Origin: Syntrophobacterales bacterium
Lineage (GTDB): Bacteria > Desulfobacterota > Desulfobaccia > Desulfobaccales > 0-14-0-80-60-11
Assembly: GCA_020052215.1 (NCBI GenBank)
Contig: JAGVPN010000469.1
Coordinates: 1-9,405 of the forward strand
Direction of reading: 5' to 3'
DNA length: 9,405 nt
Numbering within the stretch: position 1 is the stretch's first letter; the number at the start of each line of letters is the position of its first letter. This document shows, piece by piece, positions 4,305 to 9,405 of this stretch. The translations under genes were made by a program, and so were the position numbers. The notes beneath the pieces were generated by a model, which was given only the letters and a program-made list of their open reading frames with translations, made no database searches and was not told the origin of the DNA.

Positions 4305-6170
4305 TCAATGGCCCGTGGCCCTTGCCGCCCGATCAATGGGAATAGCGCAGGTCACCCTGGCGCCGGACCCCGGCTGGCTCCGGATCTCCAGAGTGCCGCC
4401 CAGCATCCGGGCCCGTTCATCCAGGGCGGCCAAACCCAGCCCCCGGCTGGTGGCCCGGCGGGCCGAGACCTGGACCGGATCGAAACCGGCCCCGTTGTCC
4501 TCCAACACCAGGGAGACCCAGCCATCATGTTCTTTGACGGCAATCGAGACCTCGGTGGCGCCGGCGTGCTTGGAGATGTTGGTCAAACATTCCTGAAAAA
4601 TCCGGTAAATAATAATTTGGGCGTCAGCCGGGAACAGGTTATCCAAATCTTCCACCTCAAAGGAATGGCTGACCGTATAATGTCTGCTGACCCCATCGAT
4701 CAAGTATCTCAACGCCGACTGCAGCCCAAGGTCTTCTAAGATCGCCGGGCTCAGGTCCCGGGAGAGGCGGCGGACATCGTCAATCACCCCGTCCAGGTAG
4801 CGGAGCAATTCCACACACCTCCCTCTTAAATCCTGCTGATCGTCCCCCAGGCCCCGTTCAATGGCCCTGATTTGGAGTTTCAACAACGCCAGGCTCTGCC
4901 CCAGCTCGTCGTGCAGTTCCATGGAAATCCGTTTCCGTTCCCGTTCCTGGGCGCTCAGGAGTTGGGATGTGAGATAGCGCAGCCGCCGCTCCGATTCCCG
5001 GAGAGCTTCCTCCGCCCGCCGCCGCAAGGTGATGTCAATGCCCACCGCGCCGATCAGGATGGGCCGGCCGTCTTTGTCCGGGATGGGAAATTTATTGACC
5101 AGCCAGTTGTGGATGCCGTCTTCCCGGGGAATCTCTTCGATGGTCTGCACCGATTCCCCTCGGGTGATAACCTGCTGGTCGCTGTGGCTAATGTTAGCCG
5201 CGATCTCGGGCGGCCACACCTCAGCGATGGTCTTGCCCTGCCAGTCCTGGGGCGTTCGGGGCTGGAACCTTTCCCAGGTTTCGTTGGCATAGAGATAACG
5301 TCCCTCAAAGTCCCGCATGACCGCGGTGCCGGGGAGGTGCCGCATAAAGGAGGCGAACCGCGCTTCGCTCTCCCGCAGGGCTTCTTCCGCCTGGCGACGC
5401 TCGGTGATGTCGAAAAACACCCCGCTGATGTATTCTACCCGGCTATCCGGGCCACAGATGATCTGGCCCCGATCCTGAATCCAGATGATCTTCCCATCTT
5501 TGCGCTTGATCCGGTATTCCCGGATGTATGACCCTGAATCTTTCAGTCCTCCCAAAAACGCTTCTTTAAACGGCTGATAGTCTTCAGGCAGCAAGACGTC
5601 CAACCAGTTCAGCTGCCGGGTATCGAATTCTCTCTTCGGGTAGCCGGTGAGCTCTTCTACTTTCTCATCGATAAAATCCACCCCGCAATCCGAATAGCCT
5701 TTATAGACCACGGCCGGGATGTTCTTGACCAGGAGGCGGTATTTCTCCTCACTCTCTTTCATGGCCGCCACGGCCTGGCGGCGCTCCCGGCGCTCCTCGG
5801 TCTCCCGCAGGGCCCGCTTGACCGCAGGGCCCAGGCGGGACAGGCGGTCTTTGAGCACATAATCCGTGGCCCCCCGCTTCATCGCGTCAATGGCCACCTC
5901 TTCACCCATGGCCCCGGAGACAAAGATGAAGGGCGTATCCGGGCAGGTGGCCTGGGCCAGCGTCAGGGCCTCCAGGCCATCGAAACTCGGCAGGTGGAAA
6001 TCCGACAGGATCAGTTCCGGATTATCATCTTGAAGCGCGGCGAGAAATTGCTCCCGGTCGCTGACCCGCCGGTAAGAGTGGGCGATCTCCGCTGACCGCA
6101 GCTCATAAGTCATCAGCTCCGCATCGCTGGGCAAATCCTCCAGAATCAAAATACGCAGGGCCTGCTCCAT
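4305..6170 (-). CDS. REC-PAS-PAS-HisKA_3 cytosolic sensor histidine kinase (NarX-like core)
   Basis: The 621-residue protein has no membrane segment or signal peptide. An intact receiver domain (5-120) carries Glu11, Asp12, phospho-acceptor Asp57 (ILSDFHLP), Ser85 and Lys107. A charged helix (118-142), probably coiled coil, leads to two PAS-PAC units (about 142-258 and 267-383), each ending in a DIT-R/L-RR motif followed by AEEALRESE, the usual signalling helix. The kinase core is of the HisKA_3 class: AQERERKRISMELHDELGQ with His420. It is followed by an HATPase_c domain with N-box residues around Asn531 (NISKHA), LEDNGAGF (556-563) and RGLGLAAL (576-583). It should sense a cytosolic cue through PAS (ligand unknown; no heme- or flavin-specific motif is evident) and phosphorylate the NarL-type regulator encoded next. 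The N-terminal receiver implies additional phosphorelay input. AGGAG lies six bases before the ATG. The upstream receiver-only gene is 59 bases away, in the same probable operon. Confidence 0.96.
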   Translation of the reverse strand: MEQALRILILEDLPSDAELMTYELRSAEIAHSYRRVSDREQFLAALQDDNPELILSDFHLPSFDGLEALTLAQATCPDTPFIFVSGAMGEEVAIDAMKRGATDYVLKDRLSRLGPAVKRALRETEERRERRQAVAAMKESEEKYRLLVKNIPAVVYKGYSDCGVDFIDEKVEELTGYPKREFDTRQLNWLDVLLPEDYQPFKEAFLGGLKDSGSYIREYRIKRKDGKIIWIQDRGQIICGPDSRVEYISGVFFDITERRQAEEALRESEARFASFMRHLPGTAVMRDFEGRYLYANETWERFQPRTPQDWQGKTIAEVWPPEIAANISHSDQQVITRGESVQTIEEIPREDGIHNWLVNKFPIPDKDGRPILIGAVGIDITLRRRAEEALRESERRLRYLTSQLLSAQERERKRISMELHDELGQSLALLKLQIRAIERGLGDDQQDLRGRCVELLRYLDGVIDDVRRLSRDLSPAILEDLGLQSALRYLIDGVSRHYTVSHSFEVEDLDNLFPADAQIIIYRIFQECLTNISKHAGATEVSIAVKEHDGWVSLVLEDNGAGFDPVQVSARRATSRGLGLAALDERARMLGGTLEIRSQPGSGARVTCAIPIDRAARATGH

Positions 6171-6229
6171 GACTCACTCCTACAGCTATCTACCGGGGCG
6201 CCGCCTCCTGGGAAACCCACTTTTGCCGG

Positions 6230-6700
6230 TCAATTCGGCACCTTGTTCAGCAATAGCCAGTAGAGCCCCAATTCTTCCACCGCCTGGAAAAACTTGTCAA
6301 AGTCCACCGGCTTGACCATGTAGCTGTTCACCCCCAGGTTATAGCCCCTGACGATATCCGACTCCTCCTGAGATGAGGTCAGAATTACTACCGGAATCGT
6401 CTTAGTCCGCTCATCAGCTCTGATTTTCTCCAATACTTCCAGCCCGTTGATCCTGGGCAGCTTCAAATCCAGCAAAATAACCTTGGGGCGCACCGCCAGG
6501 TTCCGTCCGACATACTCCCCGGCGCCGAAGAGAAAATCCAGCGCTTCCACCCCGTCGGCAAAGGTAAGCAGCTTGTTGGCCAGCCCCTTATTTTTCAAGG
6601 CCCTGATGGTCAACTCGGCGTCGTAGGGGTTGTCTTCCACCAACAAAATTTCCACTTCGTTGAGATCTTCCAAGGGTATTCCCTCTGCCGCGCCGGGCAA
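6230..6700 (-). CDS. Rcp1-like single-domain response regulator
   Basis: This is a receiver-only protein without an output domain. With the TTG start chosen here (6700-6698) it has 156 residues. AGGAG lies nine bases upstream of that codon. The frame stays open to another TTG at 6736, which would add 12 residues but has no Shine-Dalgarno and lies in a heptamer repeat; a GTG at 6655 is a further option. No ATG is available before the domain, so the start is uncertain. The fold is intact: VEDN (Glu22, Asp23), phospho-acceptor Asp78 in VILLDLKLP, Thr108 in VILTSSQ and Lys130 in MVKPV. The insert-rich region after ALDFLFG and the C-terminal [13 protein letters not shown] helix are typical of the Rcp1 family, regulators that pair with phytochrome-type or hybrid kinases and pass phosphate on or act by protein contact. 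It is the first gene of the signalling operon, upstream of the REC-PAS-PAS kinase. Confidence 0.9.
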   Translation of the reverse strand: MPGAAEGIPLEDLNEVEILLVEDNPYDAELTIRALKNKGLANKLLTFADGVEALDFLFGAGEYVGRNLAVRPKVILLDLKLPRINGLEVLEKIRADERTKTIPVVILTSSQEESDIVRGYNLGVNSYMVKPVDFDKFFQAVEELGLYWLLLNKVPN

Positions 6701-6730
6701 GGCGTCGCTCTCCTGCCCCTGTCCTGAAAA

Positions 6731-6758
6731 GTTCAAAGTTCAAGGTTCAAAGTTCGGG
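6731..6758. repeat. Heptamer tandem repeat (GTTCAAR)
   Basis: Four near-identical seven-base units run in a row: GTTCAAA, GTTCAAG, GTTCAAA, GTTCGGG. They lie just upstream of the receiver-only gene. The array is short and could arise by slippage; on the minus strand it would be in the transcript leader. Confidence 0.7.
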
Positions 6759-6774
6759 GTATGCCCATCAGAAA

Positions 6775-6816
6775 CTTTTCATAATTTATGGGTGGGCCAA
6801 AGGCCCATGAGGAACT
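6775..6816. repeat. Palindromic repeat family A, copy 3
   Basis: CTTTTCATAATT then GGGTGGGCCAAAGGCCCATGA, nearly identical to 1975-2011, followed by GGAACT as in copy 1. Its stem TGGGCC/GGCCCA (6793-6798 with 6802-6807) is fully Watson-Crick, with an AAA loop. Confidence 0.75.
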
Positions 6817-6840
6817 GCTCCGAAAGTTCTTTAAATCGGT

Positions 6841-6898
6841 GGCGCAGGCTTTACAGCCTGTGCCAAAGAGTATTTCCGTAGGGTGCGCACTGCGCACC
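6841..6898. repeat. Two palindromic intergenic repeats, related to 1816-1836 and 1911-1933
   Basis: GGCGCAGGCT (6841-6850) pairs with AGCCTGTGCC (6855-6864) over ten positions with one G-U wobble, and resembles the hairpin at 1816-1836. CGTAGGGTGCGC (6877-6888) with GCGCACC (6892-6898) gives a perfect seven-base-pair stem with a three-base loop, and resembles 1911-1933. The modules appear in a different order from cluster 1, so they move or duplicate as separate units. Confidence 0.7.
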
Positions 6899-7001
6899 AG
6901 TGGCCGACTTGCGCCTGACCCTCCGAGACCATTCACCCCACCTGCATCAGTTATTTTCTCTATACCACATTTTTGATTTGTCGTGCAGTTTTCCGCGTCA
7001 G

Positions 7002-7070
7002 CCCGGGCAATGGTTCAGGGAGGCTGAACCTGCAGCCGGCTCCAAGAGGCTGGGTAATCCTCTCCCCGGG
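7002..7070. other. Three-way-junction-like inverted repeats upstream of hypF
   Basis: Outer CCCGGG blocks (7002-7007 and 7065-7070) flank GGTTCAG/CTGAACC (7012-7018 with 7024-7030, five-base loop) and CAGCC/GGCTG (7033-7037 with 7048-7052). It precedes the predicted hypF promoter, so it is not in the hypF leader. The outer blocks are self-palindromic, so their pairing may be chance. Confidence 0.35.
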
Positions 7071-7093
7071 ATGGTTCTTACTCTCTGAAAATC

Positions 7094-7102
7094 TGTTATA
7101 CT
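7094..7102 (+). promoter_or_regulatory. Extended -10 promoter candidate for hypF
   Basis: TGTTATACT contains TG-N-TATACT, an extended -10 with five of six hexamer matches, in a locally A+T-rich stretch. The -35 region (TTCTTA at 7075-7080, 16-base spacing) is weak, which extended -10 promoters tolerate. No sigma-54 GG-GC element was seen. The start point would be near 7109, giving a leader of about 175 bases. Confidence 0.45.
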
Positions 7103-7122
7103 TTTTTGGTCTATCAGCAATC

Positions 7123-7238
7123 ATACCAAGTTGCCGTCAAACAAGTAATCATCCGAAGTGTAGGGGCGGTTCGCGAACCGCCCCTACGGTGGTTGCGACC
7201 ATAAAGCCAGAATTAGCTCTATGACGGCAACTTGGTAT
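7123..7238. mobile_element. MITE-like element with 17-bp terminal inverted repeats
   Basis: ATACCAAGTTGCCGTCA (7123-7139) and its exact reverse complement (7222-7238) bound a 116-base element without coding capacity. The outermost TA of each arm could be a TA target duplication as made by IS630/Tc1-mariner-type transposases; alternatively TCA (7121-7123 and 7238-7240) is a three-base direct repeat flanking a 114-base element. The centre (7160-7187) is a perfect 28-base palindrome of the GTAGGGGCGGTTCG type. No transposase is present, so it would depend on one encoded elsewhere. It lies between the hypF promoter candidate and the hypF start codon. Confidence 0.75.
7160..7187. repeat. Perfect 28-bp palindrome inside the MITE-like element
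   Basis: GTAGGGGCGGTTCG is followed directly by its reverse complement. In RNA it would give a stem of up to 12 GC-rich pairs with a small loop. No T-run follows on the plus strand, so it is not a standard terminator. Confidence 0.85.
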
Positions 7239-7283
7239 CAGTCGCACCATCGGGGGGTTCCCGGCCGGAAGGTACCGCGGCGC

Positions 7284-9405
7284 ATGGCGATTCCAGAGAC
7301 TCTGGCCCGAAAAAGGCTGAAGGTGACCGGCGTGGTGCAAGGCGTCGGCTTCCGGCCCTTTGTCTATCGGCTGGCCCGGCTTAACCGCCTGGCCGGCTGG
7401 GTCTGCAACACTTCCCAGTGCGTGGAAATCGAGATCGAAGGACCCCCCGCCTCCCTGGCCACCTTTATAAGCCAGCTCCAGCAGGAGGCCCCGGCCCTGG
7501 CCCGCATCGACGCGGTGGCGACAAGCGCCACCCCCCCCGAAGGCGGCGTCGGGTTTGCCATTCGGGAAAGCCGGCAGCTGGCCGCCACCGAGGCCCTGAT
7601 TCCCGCGGATGTGTCCACCTGCGGCGACTGCCTGGCCGACCTCGCCGACCCCGGCAACCGGCGCTACCGGTATCCCTTCACCAACTGCACCAACTGCGGC
7701 CCCCGGTTCACCATCATCCGGGAGGTGCCCTACGACCGCCTCCACACCACCATGGCTGTCTTCGACCTCTGCTCCCGGTGCCGGGCGGAATATGAGAATC
7801 CCGAGGACCGGCGCTTTCATGCCGAACCCACCGCCTGCCCCGTCTGCGGCCCCCGGGTCTGGCTGGAAGAAGGGGACCGGCGCCTTGACCGGGAAGCCAT
7901 CCCCGGGGCCGCCAGCTTGCTAAAAAATGGTAAGATCGTGGCCATCAAAGGGCTGGGCGGCTTTCACCTGGCCGCCGACGCCCGGAATGACCAAGCCGTC
8001 CAAACCCTCCGGGAACGCAAAGGCCGGGTGGGCAAACCCTTTGCCCTCATGGTCCGGGATCTGGCCGAGGCCGAGCGCCTGTGCCACCTGGGCGACCTGG
8101 AACGGTCCCGGCTCCTCTCCCGGGAACGACCCATCGTCGTCGCCCGGCGGCGGCCAAACGCCGGCGTCTCGCCCCACGTGGCCCCGGGCCATAAGTTCCT
8201 GGGGCTCCTGCTGCCCTACACTCCCTTGCACTTTTTGCTCCTGGAGCACGCCCCCGCCGCCCTGGTAATGACCAGCGGCAACCTCAGCGAAGAGCCCCTG
8301 GTGCACGCCAACGAGGAGGCCCGGCGCAAATTAGCCGGCCTGGCGGACGCCTTCCTCCTGCATGACCGGGACATCCAGGTCCCCTGCGACGACTCCGTGG
8401 TCCGCCCCGTCGATGGCGCGGCCGTGATTCCCGTCCGGCGGGCCCGGGGTTTTGTGCCGGGGCCCATTTATCTGCCCCTAAAATCCGAGCCCATTCTGGG
8501 CGTGGGGGCCGAACAGAAGAACACCTTCTGCCTGGCCGCCCACGGCGTCGCCCTGCTCAGCCAACATATCGGCGACCTGGATTCCGTGGAGACCTTTGAT
8601 TATTACCGGCACGCCATTACCCATTTTAAGGCCCTGTGCCGCCAGGACCCGGCCATTGTCGCCCATGACCTGAACCCCCTGTATCTCAGCACCCGCTATG
8701 CCAGGGGTCTGGCCGGGGTGCGCCTCATGGGGGTGCAGCACCATCACGCCCATATCGCCGCCTGCCTGGCGGAAAACCGCCGCGCCGACCGAGTCATCGG
8801 CATCGCCCTGGACGGCACGGGCTATGGCCCCGACGGCGCCGTCTGGGGCGGGGAACTCCTGGTGGCGGATCTGTCCGGCTTCACCCGGGCCGGCCACCTG
8901 TCCCCTGTGCGCCTCCCGGGAGGGGAAGCCGCCATCAAGGACCCGGGCCGCATGGCTGCCGCCTATCTTCACGCTCTTTACGGGGCAGACTTCCTCAGCC
9001 AGGCCCGGCAACTGGGTTTGACTTATTCCCCCCTGGAAGAACGCATCCTCTGCCGCCAGCTGGCTCAGGGGCTGAATTCACCCCTCACCACCAGCGCCGG
9101 GCGCCTCTTCGACGCGGTGGCCGCGGCCCTAAACGTCTGCCGCCTCCGGACCTACGAAGGGCAACCGGCCATGGAACTGGAAATGGTTGCGGACGAAACC
9201 GCAGACGGCTTCTACCCCGCGGCCGTCAAAGAGGCGCCGGACGCCCTGGTCCTGGATACCCTGGCCATCTTCCGGGCCGTGGTGCTCGACCGCCAGGCCG
9301 GCGCGGCCGCCGCCGTCATCGCCGCCCGCTTCCACAACTCCCTGGTCCGGCTCCTGGCCGACGCCTGCGATCTGATTAGGGAGCGGACGGGGCTTTCCCT
9401 GGCGG
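7284..9405 (+). CDS. hypF: Carbamoyltransferase HypF, [NiFe]-hydrogenase maturation (3' end missing)
   Basis: The open frame covers 707 codons to the window edge without a stop; HypF is usually about 750-780 residues, so a short tail is missing. An N-terminal acylphosphatase domain (about 10-98) has VVQGVGFRPF with catalytic Arg24 and Asn42 in GWVCN. The double zinc finger has exactly the family spacing: Cys113-X2-Cys116-X18-Cys135-X2-Cys138-X24-Cys163-X2-Cys166-X18-Cys185-X2-Cys188. A YrdC-like domain follows (about 205-390; KGLGGFHLAADA, TSGNLSEEPLV), then a Kae1-like domain with the metal-binding HHHAH (486-490) and DGTGYGPDG (510-518). The cytosolic enzyme uses carbamoyl phosphate and ATP to carbamoylate the C-terminal cysteine of HypE, the source of the cyanide ligands of the NiFe site. 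GGAAGG lies 11 bases before the ATG. An in-frame ATG at 7221 inside the MITE arm has no Shine-Dalgarno. Other hyp genes may lie beyond the edge. Confidence 0.97.
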   Translation, partial: MAIPETLARKRLKVTGVVQGVGFRPFVYRLARLNRLAGWVCNTSQCVEIEIEGPPASLATFISQLQQEAPALARIDAVATSATPPEGGVGFAIRESRQLAATEALIPADVSTCGDCLADLADPGNRRYRYPFTNCTNCGPRFTIIREVPYDRLHTTMAVFDLCSRCRAEYENPEDRRFHAEPTACPVCGPRVWLEEGDRRLDREAIPGAASLLKNGKIVAIKGLGGFHLAADARNDQAVQTLRERKGRVGKPFALMVRDLAEAERLCHLGDLERSRLLSRERPIVVARRRPNAGVSPHVAPGHKFLGLLLPYTPLHFLLLEHAPAALVMTSGNLSEEPLVHANEEARRKLAGLADAFLLHDRDIQVPCDDSVVRPVDGAAVIPVRRARGFVPGPIYLPLKSEPILGVGAEQKNTFCLAAHGVALLSQHIGDLDSVETFDYYRHAITHFKALCRQDPAIVAHDLNPLYLSTRYARGLAGVRLMGVQHHHAHIAACLAENRRADRVIGIALDGTGYGPDGAVWGGELLVADLSGFTRAGHLSPVRLPGGEAAIKDPGRMAAAYLHALYGADFLSQARQLGLTYSPLEERILCRQLAQGLNSPLTTSAGRLFDAVAAALNVCRLRTYEGQPAMELEMVADETADGFYPAAVKEAPDALVLDTLAIFRAVVLDRQAGAAAAVIAARFHNSLVRLLADACDLIRERTGLSLA

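Noticed and set aside
4872..5531. A 219-codon plus-strand frame inside the REC-PAS-PAS kinase gene
   Set aside because: It is antisense to the PAS domains and kinase core, which have intact family motifs in the other frame.
6733..6976. Short open frames on both strands between the receiver-only gene and hypF
   Set aside because: They run through palindromic repeats and show no domain, ribosome site or conserved character.
7149..7820. A 223-codon minus-strand frame across the MITE and the start of hypF
   Set aside because: It reads through the inverted repeats and antisense to the HypF zinc-finger region; its composition is that of a shadow frame.

Overview
The window is a GC-rich bacterial chromosome segment (roughly 60% G+C by eye). 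The gene set points to an anaerobic, hydrogen-metabolising Gram-negative: a [NiFe]-hydrogenase maturase (HypF), PAS-containing cytosolic sensor kinases, an Rcp1-like single-domain response regulator and abundant short palindromic intergenic repeats. A member of the Desulfobacterota (former Deltaproteobacteria) fits best, but this is inference from gene style, not a match to a known genome.

Layout from left to right. (1) 1-962, minus strand: a four-helix membrane protein of unknown function, whose stop codon shares one base with the start of a nucleoside-phosphorylase-like gene that runs off the left edge. (2) 1268-1477, minus: a CspA-family cold-shock protein with a terminator-like hairpin after it and a promoter plus a long hairpin-bearing leader before it (1478-1653). 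(3) 1700-2015: non-coding DNA packed with palindromic repeats. (4) 2072-6700, minus: four phosphotransfer signalling genes. In transcription order they are an Rcp1-like receiver-only protein, a REC-PAS-PAS-HisKA_3 sensor kinase, a NarL/FixJ-type DNA-binding response regulator and, after a terminator-like hairpin and its own promoter candidate, a HisKA-type kinase whose N-terminal receiver has lost its phospho-acceptor aspartate. (5) 6731-7283: a divergent intergenic region with heptamer repeats, a second palindromic repeat cluster, a three-way RNA-like fold and a 114-116 bp MITE-like element. (6) 7284-9405, plus: hypF, truncated by the right edge at 707 codons.

The NarX-like kinase and the NarL-type regulator are very likely a cognate pair. 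The two receivers upstream of the kinase domain (one free, one fused to the kinase) suggest input from, or output to, a further phosphorelay partner. The kinase at 2072-3181 probably uses its pseudo-receiver as a phosphorylation-independent docking or regulatory module. hypF appears to be transcribed from an extended -10 promoter that lies just outside the MITE, so its leader would contain the whole element.

No CRISPR array, tRNA, rRNA, transposase or phage gene was seen. The most interesting unexplained material is non-coding: the repeat families shared between 1787-2015 and 6775-6898, one of which keeps its hairpin through G-U-compatible changes, and several nested stem-loop structures.
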